From Aquipuribacter sp051216895 (GTDB lineage Bacteria; Actinomycetota; Actinomycetes; Actinomycetales; JBBAYJ01): 64,000 nucleotides of DNA. A model generated the notes under the pieces. That model had not been told where the DNA came from and did not search any database. It saw only the letters and a program-made list of their open reading frames with translations. Made by a program: the position numbers and the translations under genes. The stretch is from assembly GCF_051216895.1 (NCBI RefSeq), contig NZ_JBPKAO010000001.1:1-64000 (forward strand). The letters are read 5' to 3'. Shown one piece after another: positions 44,515 through 52,443 of this stretch. Positions within the stretch are counted from its first letter, which is position 1. Each line of letters opens with the position of its first letter.

Positions 44515-46866
44515 TCAGCCGTGGGCCATGTCCCCGAAACGCGAGTAGTGGCCCTGGAACACCACGGTGATGGTGTCGGTGGGACCGTTGCGGTGCTTGG
44601 CGATGATGAAGTCGGCCTCGCCGGGACGGTTGTCCTTGTCGTAGGCGTCCTCGCGGTGCAGCAGCATGATCATGTCGGCGTCCTGCTCGATGGCGCCGGA
44701 CTCACGCAGGTCGGACATCTGCGGCTTCTTGTCGGTCCGCTGCTCCGGTCCACGGTTGAGCTGCGAGATCGCGATGACCGGCACCTCGAGCTCTTTGGCC
44801 AACAGCTTGAGGGCACGCGAGAACTCGCTGACCTCCTGCTGGCGGGACTCCACACGCTTGCCCGAGCTCATCAGCTGCAGGTAGTCGAGCACGACGAGCT
44901 TGAGGTCGGTCTGCTGCTTGAGCCGGCGGCACTTGGCCCGGATCTCCGGCATCGTCATGTTGGGCGAGTCGTCGATGAACAACGGGGCGTCGTTGGTCTG
45001 CCCCAGGACCCGGGCGATCTTCTGCCAGTCGTTGTCCTGCAGCTTGCCCGTGCGCAGGGCCTGCAGCTTGATACCGGCCTCGGCGGAGATGAGGCGCGTC
45101 GAGATCTCCGACCGGCTCATCTCCAGCGAGAAGATCACCGTCGACATGTTGTTGTGGATCGCGGCCGAGCGGGCGATGTCCAGCCCGACCGTCGAGTTGT
45201 GGGTGGGCACCATGGACCGGGTCGCCAGGTACAGGTGGTCGTCGTTGTCGACCTCGACGCACCGGACGGGGACGCTGGCCACGGGCCGGACCTGGACGAC
45301 GTACCGCCGGCGCAGCCGGGGGGTGCCGACGCTGCGACGCTCCTTGTGCACCAGCTGCTTGCGCATCAGGACGAAGACGTCGTCCGAGGGGGTGAAGCTG
45401 ACGATCCAGCAGGTGGAGGTGGCCTCGGCGCGGCCGGCGACCCGCCTGGCCGTCACCCCGCACCGGTAGCCCAGGCTGACGACCAGCTCACGGAACGACT
45501 CGGCGAGCCGCGGGTCGGTCACGGCGAGCTGCACGCTGCCCCTGTCCGTGACCGTCCCGTCGGAGTCCAGCAGACCGGCGAGGAGAGCCCGGCGCTGGGC
45601 CTCGCTCGCCCGGAGGTACGCCGTCGGCACGTGCTTGTCCCCCAGGACGCCGATGCGCCGCAGCAGAGCGGTGAAGGTGTCGTGGTCGGGGAGGCCGGCC
45701 CCTTCGAGGCGCATGACGATCTCGGGGTCCGCGGTGCTGATGCGGGCTCCTGCGGCGTGCCCGGCACCGAGCCACACCCCCAGGACGTACGGGTCGACGG
45801 GGAGGTCGGCGTCCGGGAGGACCAGTGCCGCCGCGGTGTCCACCGAGTGGTTGGCCCGGGGGGTGCCGGCAGGGTGGTTGAGGGTGCCGGCGATCTCCTG
45901 GGTGGTGCGGACGGCGGCCGCCCCGTGGCCGCGCCGAGAGGCGCGCGTGTCGGTCCGCCACTGGTGCAGCGCGTCTGCGACCACGGTCGTGCCGTCGTCG
46001 AAGACGACCTCGTAGCAGGGGCGGCCCGTCAGCACCTCCGTCGCGGCGACGACGCGGGTGGGGCAGCCGTCGGCGTCCAGCAGGTCGTCCCCGACGCGGA
46101 CCTCACCCATGGTGGTCCAGCCGGTCGGCGTGGGCAGGGGCGTGTCCAGGCCGAGGGCCTTGCCCATGGCGGGCCTGGCGGCGATGACGATCATCTGGCC
46201 GGGGTGCAGGCCGTTGGTGAGCTGGTCGAGCTCGCGGAAGCCGGTGGGCACGCCGTTCATGCCCTCGGGGCGGGCCTCCATCTCCTCCAGCTCGGTGACG
46301 GTGTCCTGCATGACCTCCGACAGGGGCCGGTAGTCGTCACGGGCCTGGCGGTCGGTGACGGAGTAGACCTCGGCCTGGGCGAGGTTGACGATCTCGTCGA
46401 CGTCCCCGCCCTCGCCGGCGTAGCCGAGGGTCGCGATCTTGGTGCCGGCCTCGACCAGGCGGCGGAGGATGGCCTTGTCCCGCACGATGCGCGCGTAGTA
46501 CGCGGCGCTGGCCGCGGTCGGCACCGTGGCCACCAGGGTGTGCAGGTAGGGCGCGCCGCCGACCCGGTTGAGCTCGCCGCGGCGGCCCAGGACGTCGGCC
46601 ACCGTCACGGGGTCGGCGGGCTCGCCACGACCGAACAGGTCGAGGACGGCGTCGTAGATCATCTCGTGGGCGGGCCGGTAGAAGTCGGCGCCCTTGAGGT
46701 TCTCGCTGACGTCGGCGACGGCGTCCTTGGACAGCAGCATCGCCCCGAGGGCGCACTGCTCGGCGAGCACGTCCTGCGGCGGCATCCGCTCGAACCCGCT
46801 GGGTCCGCCCTGGGCCAGACCCCTCCCCGACAGCTCGAGGTCGGTCGACGACTCCGCGATGCTCAA
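44515..46866 (-). CDS. dnaB: replicative DNA helicase DnaB with intein
   Basis: A 783-residue precursor of the hexameric replicative helicase. The N-terminal primase-interacting domain (PPQDVLAEQCALGAMLLSK) leads to the RecA-like core. The P-loop ARPAMGK is interrupted right after its Lys236 by a 321-residue intein (45196-46158) and resumes as STVGLDIARSAA; Walker B is LVVLDYLQLM and the C-terminal RESGAIEQDADMIMLLHRED motif is intact. Spliced length is 462 residues, normal for DnaB. TTG 46866 is chosen as start (MSIAESS); GTG a few codons upstream is possible. A DnaA-box cluster lies upstream. Confidence 0.95.
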   Translation of the reverse strand: MSIAESSTDLELSGRGLAQGGPSGFERMPPQDVLAEQCALGAMLLSKDAVADVSENLKGADFYRPAHEMIYDAVLDLFGRGEPADPVTVADVLGRRGELNRVGGAPYLHTLVATVPTAASAAYYARIVRDKAILRRLVEAGTKIATLGYAGEGGDVDEIVNLAQAEVYSVTDRQARDDYRPLSEVMQDTVTELEEMEARPEGMNGVPTGFRELDQLTNGLHPGQMIVIAARPAMGKALGLDTPLPTPTGWTTMGEVRVGDDLLDADGCPTRVVAATEVLTGRPCYEVVFDDGTTVVADALHQWRTDTRASRRGHGAAAVRTTQEIAGTLNHPAGTPRANHSVDTAAALVLPDADLPVDPYVLGVWLGAGHAAGARISTADPEIVMRLEGAGLPDHDTFTALLRRIGVLGDKHVPTAYLRASEAQRRALLAGLLDSDGTVTDRGSVQLAVTDPRLAESFRELVVSLGYRCGVTARRVAGRAEATSTCWIVSFTPSDDVFVLMRKQLVHKERRSVGTPRLRRRYVVQVRPVASVPVRCVEVDNDDHLYLATRSMVPTHNSTVGLDIARSAAIHNNMSTVIFSLEMSRSEISTRLISAEAGIKLQALRTGKLQDNDWQKIARVLGQTNDAPLFIDDSPNMTMPEIRAKCRRLKQQTDLKLVVLDYLQLMSSGKRVESRQQEVSEFSRALKLLAKELEVPVIAISQLNRGPEQRTDKKPQMSDLRESGAIEQDADMIMLLHREDAYDKDNRPGEADFIIAKHRNGPTDTITVVFQGHYSRFGDMAHG
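45196..46158 (-). other. DnaB intein, class 3 type, with degenerate LAGLIDADG endonuclease
   Basis: A protein-splicing element of 321 residues inside the P-loop. It starts with Ala instead of Cys/Ser and ends HN before Ser of the C-extein. It has Trp67 in block B (ALHQWRTD, His65), Cys300 in block F (VRCVEVDND) and Thr319 in block G (VPTHN), the WCT set that defines class 3 inteins, in which the block F Cys makes the first branched intermediate. A LAGLIDADG endonuclease lies between: its first motif is VLGVWLGAGH with Ala132 in place of the catalytic Asp, and the second is LLAGLLDSDG with Asp200 kept. Splicing should work; DNA cutting probably does not. Confidence 0.88.
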
Positions 46867-47345
46867 CGCTCCACCCACTCCCTGGCATGCACCCGGAGCG
46901 GTTCCCGGGTGAGTACCGAGGTGTAGCGAGGACCCCGGACAGAGCCGGACGCTAGGCCCCGGAGGGCCGACACGCCAAGCCCGTCGACCGCGGTTGTCCA
47001 CAGGTCCTGTGGACAGTGTGGGGACAGACTCCCGACGATCATGAGCAACCGCAGGACACGCTGTCCACGGCTGTGGACACAGCTGTGGACGACTCGCCCG
47101 GGATACACCTCGTCTCAGCCGGTGAACCACCGCTGACCTGCGGTGTTGTCCTCCGGGAGGGTGTGGAGAACAACTCGTGGAGGGTTACGGCCTTATGAAC
47201 AGCCCCGAACGACCAGATGGCGGGACGAGGTGACGGACCCGGTGCGCCCCCACCCCGAACCGGGTCCGACCTGCACGGTCGACGTGTTGTCCACAAGGTT
47301 GTCCACATTGTTGACGGTGAAAGTTGATGACGGCGGGGGCGAGCG
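46867..47345. promoter_or_regulatory. dnaB-MATE intergenic region with DnaA-box cluster
   Basis: This 479-base gene-free stretch holds three perfect TTGTCCACA DnaA boxes (46994-47002, 47287-47295, 47299-47307) and at least four one-mismatch boxes on the minus strand (47008-47016, 47072-47080, 47084-47092, 47162-47170). It separates the divergent dnaB and MATE genes. dnaA and dnaN are not adjacent, so this is better read as a DnaA-regulated promoter or a DnaA-titration site than as the main origin. Confidence 0.7.
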
Positions 47346-48683
47346 GTGAGGAGGCCCGACACCCAGGCCCGCGAGATCCTGGCCCTGGCCGTCCCGGCCC
47401 TGGGCGCCCTCGTCGTCGAGCCGTTGTTCCTGCTCACGGACACCGCGATCGTCGGTGCGCTGGGCACCGACAGCCTGGCCGGGCTCGGGCTCGCCTCGGC
47501 CGTCCTGGCGACCCTGGTGGGGCTCTTCGTCGTCCTCGCCTACGGGACGACGGCGTCCGTGGCCCGTCGCCTGGGCGCCGGCGACCGGGCCGGCGCGATC
47601 GGGGTGGGGCTGGACGGGACCTGGCTCGCCCTGGGGGTCGGTCTGGCGGTGGCCGTCGTGGGGGCCGCGTCGGCCCCGACGGTGGCGACGGTGTTCGGGG
47701 CCGCACCCGGCGCGACGGCGGAGGCTGCCGTCTACCTCGGCGTCTCGTTCCTGGGCATCCCGGCCATGCTCGTCGTGCTGGCCGCCACCGGCGTGCTGCG
47801 GGGGCTCCAGGACACCCGCACGCCCCTGCTGGTGGCCACCGTCGGTTTCACGTGCAACGCGGTCCTGTCGTACGTGCTCACCCACGGTCCCGGCCCGCTG
47901 CCGGCGCTCGGGATCGCGGGCTCCGCGTGGGGCACCGTCGTCGCCCAGCTCCTGATGGCGACCTGGTTGGTCGCGCTGGTCGTCCGGGGGGCCCGGCGCT
48001 TCGAGGTCCCGTTGCGCCCCCACGTCCGGGGCATCCGGTCGGCCGCCGTCGCCGGGGTGCCGTTGCTGCTGCGGACCGTCACCCTCCGGCTGGCGCTCCT
48101 GGTGACCACCTGGGCCGCGGCCGGCACGGGAGCGGAGTCTCTGGCCGCCCACCAGGTCGTCTTCACGGTCTGGACCTTCGGGTCCTTCGCCCTGGACGCG
48201 CTGGCCATCGCCGCGCAGGCCCTGACGGGACGCAACCTGGGCGCCGGCGACGCCGCCGGCGCCCGCGCCACCACCCGACGCATGGTGCGCTGGGGCCTCG
48301 GCGGGGGGGTGGTGTTCGGGGGCCTGCTCGCCGCCGCGTCCCCGTGGCTGCCCGTGCTGTTCTCCGACGACGCCACCGTCCGGGCCGGGATCACCGCCGG
48401 GCTGCTGGTCGTGAGCCTCACCGCACCCCTGGCCGGCTACGTGTTCGTGCTGGACGGCGTCCTGATCGGGGCCGGCGACGGCCGCTACCTCGCGGTCGCG
48501 GGGCTGTGGGCCCTGCTGGGGTACCTGCCGCTGGTGGCGGTGGTCCCGCTGACCGGGCTGGTCGGAACCACGGGCCTGGTGGTCCTGTGGGTCGCGTTCG
48601 CGGGCGGCTTCATGGCCGCCCGCGCCCTGACCCTCGGGCTGCGGGAGCGCTCGGGCCGCTGGCTCGTGCTCGGGTCGAGCTGA
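47346..48683 (+). CDS. MATE-family (DinF-type) efflux transporter
   Basis: A 445-residue transporter with twelve probable helices. LALAVPALGALVVEPLFLLTDTAIVG at the N-terminus (given in part), LRGLQDTRTPLL, and the second-half VPLLLRTVTLRLALLV and AHQVVFTVWTF are DinF-subfamily features. It exports drugs or metabolites against Na+ or H+. GTG start at 47346. It diverges from dnaB across a DnaA-box region, which is unusual regulatory company for a MATE gene. Confidence 0.9.
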   Translation: MRRPDTQAREILALAVPALGALVVEPLFLLTDTAIVGALGTDSLAGLGLASAVLATLVGLFVVLAYGTTASVARRLGAGDRAGAIGVGLDGTWLALGVGLAVAVVGAASAPTVATVFGAAPGATAEAAVYLGVSFLGIPAMLVVLAATGVLRGLQDTRTPLLVATVGFTCNAVLSYVLTHGPGPLPALGIAGSAWGTVVAQLLMATWLVALVVRGARRFEVPLRPHVRGIRSAAVAGVPLLLRTVTLRLALLVTTWAAAGTGAESLAAHQVVFTVWTFGSFALDALAIAAQALTGRNLGAGDAAGARATTRRMVRWGLGGGVVFGGLLAAASPWLPVLFSDDATVRAGITAGLLVVSLTAPLAGYVFVLDGVLIGAGDGRYLAVAGLWALLGYLPLVAVVPLTGLVGTTGLVVLWVAFAGGFMAARALTLGLRERSGRWLVLGSS

Positions 48684-48730
48684 GCGTGCCACGGGGTTGA
48701 CGTCTCGGGCCGCTCCCACCAACAGCCGAA

Positions 48731-48762
48731 CGGGCGGTCCCGGATCGCTCCGGGACCGCCCG
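48731..48762. terminator. strong bidirectional terminator
   Basis: CGGGCGGTCCCGGA (48731-48744) pairs perfectly with 48749-48762 around TCGC, between the convergent MATE and rplI genes. Confidence 0.9.
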
Positions 48763-48791
48763 TCGGGGCGTTCAGGTGGTGCAGGAGACGG

Positions 48792-49238
48792 TCAGGCCGC
48801 GACGACGTCCACGTCGATCGAGGCGGTGACGTCCGTGTGGAGCTTGACGGTGACCGTGTAGGTCCCCAGCGACTTGATCGGCTGGGGGATGATCACCTTG
48901 CGGCGGTCGATGGACGGACCGCCGGAGGCGACGAGCGCCTCGGCGATGTCGCCCGGGGTGATGGCGCCGAACAGACGACCCGAGTCACCCGCGCGAGCGG
49001 TGAGCGTGACGGGGCGCTGCTGGAGGGTGGCGCGGACCTGCTGCGCCTCCTCGATCGTCGCGATCTCACGGGCCTTGCGGGCCGTGCGGATCGACGTGAC
49101 CTGCGCCTCGACGCCCTTGGTCCACGGGGTGGCCAGGCGACGGGGCAGCAGGAAGTTGCGGCCGTAGCCGTCCTTGACGTCGATCACGTCGCCGGGCTCG
49201 CCGAGCCCGGTGACCTCCTGGGTGAGGATCAGCTTCAT
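48792..49238 (-). CDS. rplI: 50S ribosomal protein L9
   Basis: A 148-residue L9: MKLILTQEVTGLGEPGDVID and VKDGYGRNFLLPRRLATP form the conserved N-terminal rRNA-binding domain; a helix leads to the C-terminal domain ending TASIDVDVVAA. Last gene of the rpsF-ssb-rpsR-rplI operon; ggagag-type site before the ATG. A strong terminator follows. Confidence 0.98.
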   Translation of the reverse strand: MKLILTQEVTGLGEPGDVIDVKDGYGRNFLLPRRLATPWTKGVEAQVTSIRTARKAREIATIEEAQQVRATLQQRPVTLTARAGDSGRLFGAITPGDIAEALVASGGPSIDRRKVIIPQPIKSLGTYTVTVKLHTDVTASIDVDVVAA

Positions 49239-49252
49239 GTGTGTTCCTCTCC

Positions 49253-49498
49253 TCAGCGGCCGGCGCTGGAGTAGGGCAGCAGGGCCATCTCGCGGGCGTT
49301 CTTGATCGCCTGGGCGATCTGACGCTGCTGCTGGACGGTCACCCCGGTGACCCGGCGGGCGCGGATCTTGCCCCGGTCGGAGATGAACTTCCGCAGCAGG
49401 GCGGTGTCCTTGTAGTCGATGTACTCGACCCCGGCGGTCTTGAGGGGGTTGAGCTTCTTCTTGGGCTTGCGCAGCACCGGCTTCTTGGCGGCAGCCAC
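49253..49498 (-). CDS. rpsR: 30S ribosomal protein S18, cysteine-free form
   Basis: An 81-residue S18: YIDYKDTALLRKFISDRGKI, ARRVTGVTVQQQRQIAQAIK and AREMALLPYS are the standard blocks. It contains no Cys at all; the zinc-binding positions before IDYKD read KLNPLKTAGVEY. This is the zinc-independent (C-minus) type, here as the copy in the main rpsF-ssb-rplI operon. Lies between ssb and rplI with short gaps. Confidence 0.97.
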   Translation of the reverse strand: MAAAKKPVLRKPKKKLNPLKTAGVEYIDYKDTALLRKFISDRGKIRARRVTGVTVQQQRQIAQAIKNAREMALLPYSSAGR

Positions 49499-49581
49499 GG
49501 TGTCTCCTCTACGTCAGGTGCCGTACGGCCAGCTGGCCGGACGGACGGGTGTCACGAACATGAAGAACGAGGTTCTCGACC

Positions 49582-50157
49582 TCAGAAGGGCGGCTCGTCG
49601 TCGCCGCCGGAGTAGCCACCAGCCGCCGGACCGGTCGCCCACGGGTCGGCGTAGCCGCCCTGGTTCCCACCGGCAGGTGCGGCCGCGGGGGCGTTGGACC
49701 AGCCACCGCCACCACCCTGACCACCCTGCTGCTGGGCGGGCTGACCGCCGCCGAAACCGCCGCCACCACCGGGGCCACCAGGACCGCCGGAACGCTGCGT
49801 GCGGTTGACCTTGGCGGTCGCGTACCGCAACGACGGGCCGACCTCGTCGGCCTCCAGCTCGATGACGGTACGGTTCTCGCCCTCCTTGGTCTGGAACGAG
49901 CGCGACTTCATGCGCCCGGTGACCACGACCCTGGTGCCCTTGGTGAGGGACTCCGCGACGTTCTCGGCCGCCTCGCGCCAGATCGAGCAGCGCATGAACA
50001 GCGTCTCGCCGTCCTTCCACTCGTTGGACTGGCGGTCCAGCGTGCGAGGGGTGCTGGCGACGGTGAAGTTGGCGACCGCCGAACCGGACGGCGTGAACCG
50101 CAGCTCCGGGTCACCGGTCAGGTTGCCGACCAGCGTGATGATGGTCTCTCCGGCCAT
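49582..50157 (-). CDS. ssb: single-stranded DNA-binding protein
   Basis: A 191-residue SSB. The OB fold occupies residues 1-115 (ITLVGNLTGDPELRFTPSG, FMRCSIWREAAENVAESL, VTGRMKSRSFQTKEGENR), followed by a long Gly/Gln-rich disordered linker and the conserved acidic tip DDEPPF that recruits replication and repair proteins. Between rpsF and rpsR, the usual place. Confidence 0.98.
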   Translation of the reverse strand: MAGETIITLVGNLTGDPELRFTPSGSAVANFTVASTPRTLDRQSNEWKDGETLFMRCSIWREAAENVAESLTKGTRVVVTGRMKSRSFQTKEGENRTVIELEADEVGPSLRYATAKVNRTQRSGGPGGPGGGGGFGGGQPAQQQGGQGGGGGWSNAPAAAPAGGNQGGYADPWATGPAAGGYSGGDDEPPF

Positions 50158-50171
50158 GTCAGCTCCTCAGC

Positions 50172-50462
50172 TCAGCGCGAGTCGGGGCGGATCAGCTTGG
50201 TCCGCACGACCGACTCGTTGAGGTTGAGCTGACGGTCCAGCTCGAGAGCCGGGGCGGGCTCGGTGGACATGGTGACCACCGCGTAGATGCCCTCGTTCTT
50301 CTTGTTGATCGGGTACGCCATGCGGCGACGGCCCCAGATGTCGATGTTGTCCACCGTGCCGCCGTTGTCCTTGATGACGGTCAGGTAGCGCTCGAGGCTC
50401 GGGGCGACGGTGCGCTCCTCGAGGTCCGAGTCCAGGATGATCATGAGTTCGTACTGACGCAT
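50172..50462 (-). CDS. rpsF: 30S ribosomal protein S6
   Basis: A 96-residue S6: MRQYELMIILDSDLEERTV, IDIWGRRRMAYPINKKNEG and LNLNESVVRTKLIRPDSR match the family. ATG 50462 is preceded by aggaggtggg; a longer upstream frame is not family-like. First gene of the ribosomal/ssb operon. Its promoter lies in 50463-50585. Confidence 0.98.
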   Translation of the reverse strand: MRQYELMIILDSDLEERTVAPSLERYLTVIKDNGGTVDNIDIWGRRRMAYPINKKNEGIYAVVTMSTEPAPALELDRQLNLNESVVRTKLIRPDSR

Positions 50463-50585
50463 CGTGCTAACCCACCTCCTGTGGTCTGTCGGCCACGGTC
50501 GGTCCGTGGCAGGAGGGTTGTACGTCGGTACCGGCTGGTGGCCCATCGGGGGCCGGGCAGGCACAGTCGTCGAGGGTACCGCGAC

Positions 50586-52019
50586 TCAGCCGAACCGGAC
50601 GACGACGCGGTCCTCCGCGCCCCACAACGGACCGGCGGCCGGGTCCTGGCCGTCCCCGTCCAGCCTCACCTCGTCGGTCTCGGGGTGCCGGCCCAGCTGG
50701 AAGGCCTGCCAACCGAGCCAGGCCATCGCCGCCAGCCGCCCGACCATCAGCACGGCGTAGAACCCGGCGGGCAGTGCCCGGTTGGCCTCGCTCAGGCCCA
50801 CGAGGTACTGCCAGACCGCCACGACGTACAACGCCTCGGCCGCCCACCACCACAGGTGCTCGCGCCAGCGCGGCAGGGCCAGCGCCGCCCACGGCAGCAG
50901 CCACAGGGACGCCTGCACCGGCACGGTCTTCGACACCACGAACGTCGCGACCAGCAGCAGCAGCACCAGCACCGGCAGCCGCGGGGCCCGCGGGGTGGAC
51001 AGCGCCCACACCGAGACCCCCACCAGCACCAGCAGCGTCAGCACGAGCGAGGCGACCGACGACTCCGGCCCCGTCAGGGCCCGGACGCCGCTGACCTGCT
51101 CGTCGGCCAGCAACCGGGGGACCAGCAGCCACGAGCCGTAGCCGGGCTCGGCCGCCCACCAGGTGCGGGCCGGTGCCGTCCAGGCCTGGGGCGACAGCAG
51201 GGCCAGCGGCAGGTTGACCGCCGCCCAGGTGAAGGCCGCGGCCGACCCGGCCACCGCGACCTCGCGGGCGCGACCACCACGCACGGCCAGCAGCACCAGC
51301 GCCAGCACGACCAGCACGACGTGGAACCGCGCCGACACCGCCAGGCCCAGCACGACGCCCGCCAGCAACGGGCGTCCGCGGGCCCAGACGGCGACGGCCA
51401 GGACCCCCAGGGCCACGCCGAGCAGGTCGAAGGACACCAGGCCGGACAGCACCACCACCGGGCTGAGGGCCAGGAGGGTGGCGTCCCACGGCCGGCGGCC
51501 CGACAACGACACCACGGCGAGCACGGCCACCACCAGGGAGCCGGCCGCGACCACCGCGAACAGGTCGAAGTAGACCCGGGGACCGGCGTCGACGACCACG
51601 TCGCCGCCGCCGGAGACGAGCAGCTCCGACACCCCCTGCAGCGGGCCCACCAGCACGGCGAGCAGCGCGGCCACGTACGCGGTCAGCGCCGGCTGGGCCA
51701 GGCCGTCCGGGGCGGCGGCGTCCAGGCCCAGCAGGGACCCGGGCGTGCCACCCAGCGTGCCGAACAGCACCGCGACGTCGGAGTAGCAGGTGTGGACGAA
51801 CTGCCCCGGCGTGGTCCAGCCCTGCGCGCGGCAGTGCTGGGAACGGAGCACGGCCAGCAGGGTCGTCGCCAGGGCGACGACGACGAGCACCCGCGCCGGG
51901 CTCCACCACGGGTGCCCGGGCACGGCGACCCGCCGCCCCGCCGGGCCCCCCAGCAGCGGGCTGGCCCAGCGGGCGAAGCGGTCCTGCCGGGTGGGGGCGA
52001 CCACCCCGGGAGGGGTCAC
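50586..52019 (-). CDS. GT87-family (GT-C) glycosyltransferase
   Basis: A 477-residue membrane protein with about eleven helices. The first extracytoplasmic loop carries CYSDVAVLFGTLG, and LSPVVVLSGLVSFDLLGVAL and FVVSKTVPVQASLWLLPW follow the GT87/DUF2029 pattern of polyprenyl-phosphate mannose-using enzymes. It is the positional counterpart of Rv0051 next to ponA1 in Mycobacterium. GTG 52019 overlaps the stop of the penicillin-binding-protein tail (GTGA). Probably adds sugar to a cell-envelope glycan; the acceptor is unknown. Confidence 0.85.
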   Translation of the reverse strand: MTPPGVVAPTRQDRFARWASPLLGGPAGRRVAVPGHPWWSPARVLVVVALATTLLAVLRSQHCRAQGWTTPGQFVHTCYSDVAVLFGTLGGTPGSLLGLDAAAPDGLAQPALTAYVAALLAVLVGPLQGVSELLVSGGGDVVVDAGPRVYFDLFAVVAAGSLVVAVLAVVSLSGRRPWDATLLALSPVVVLSGLVSFDLLGVALGVLAVAVWARGRPLLAGVVLGLAVSARFHVVLVVLALVLLAVRGGRAREVAVAGSAAAFTWAAVNLPLALLSPQAWTAPARTWWAAEPGYGSWLLVPRLLADEQVSGVRALTGPESSVASLVLTLLVLVGVSVWALSTPRAPRLPVLVLLLLVATFVVSKTVPVQASLWLLPWAALALPRWREHLWWWAAEALYVVAVWQYLVGLSEANRALPAGFYAVLMVGRLAAMAWLGWQAFQLGRHPETDEVRLDGDGQDPAAGPLWGAEDRVVVRFG

Positions 52020-52442
52020 GGCACGGTGAGGCTGGGGCGCGGCGCCGGTCGGGCGTCACCCCCGGCTCCGCCGACGTCCTGCGTCGGCTCGGGCTCCGGC
52101 TCGGGCTCCGGCTCGGGTTCGGGCTCCGGCTCGGGCTCCGGGTCGGGCTCCGGTGCCACCGTCGGCTCCGGCTCGGGCTCCGGCTCCTCCGGGGTCGGCG
52201 TCGGGGTCGGCGTCGGGGTCGGGGCCGGCTCGGGCTCCGCGGTCACGGTGACCACAGGAGGCTCGGGCTCCGGCTCCGCCTCCTGCTCCGTCTGCTGGGG
52301 CACCGGCTCCGGGGACCGCTCACGGGGCTCCATGTCCACCTGGTCGGGGAACTCGAGCACCTCCTGGCCGTCGAGGGCGCCCGCCATGATGGCGGTCCAG
52401 ATCCGGGCCGGGTAGGACCCCCCGGTGACGGTCCGGGTGCCG
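52016..52442 (-). pseudogene. duplicated 3' end of the penicillin-binding protein gene (assembly overlap)
   Basis: This piece repeats the gene's C-terminal coding region. Bases 52244-52442 are identical to 52924-53122, offset 680. It carries the true ending (PTQDVGGAGG ... SLTVP) that overlaps the glycosyltransferase start by GTGA, but only one of the 78-bp tail repeats. It stops at the N in 52443. The simplest reading is two contig ends that cover the same locus. Confidence 0.8.
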
Positions 52443-52443
52443 N
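52443..52443. other. ambiguous base marking a contig join
   Basis: The only N in the window. Sequences on both sides overlap each other's content rather than abut. Confidence 0.9.

Noticed and set aside
46867..47345. Chromosomal origin oriC
   Set aside because: DnaA boxes are present but dnaA, dnaN, rpmH and an evident AT-rich unwinding element are not here; kept only as a DnaA-box cluster.
50481..52415. Plus-strand frame of 644 codons across the GT87 gene
   Set aside because: Antisense shadow; its sequence is Gln/His/Arg-rich and the minus-strand gene has clear membrane helices and family motifs.
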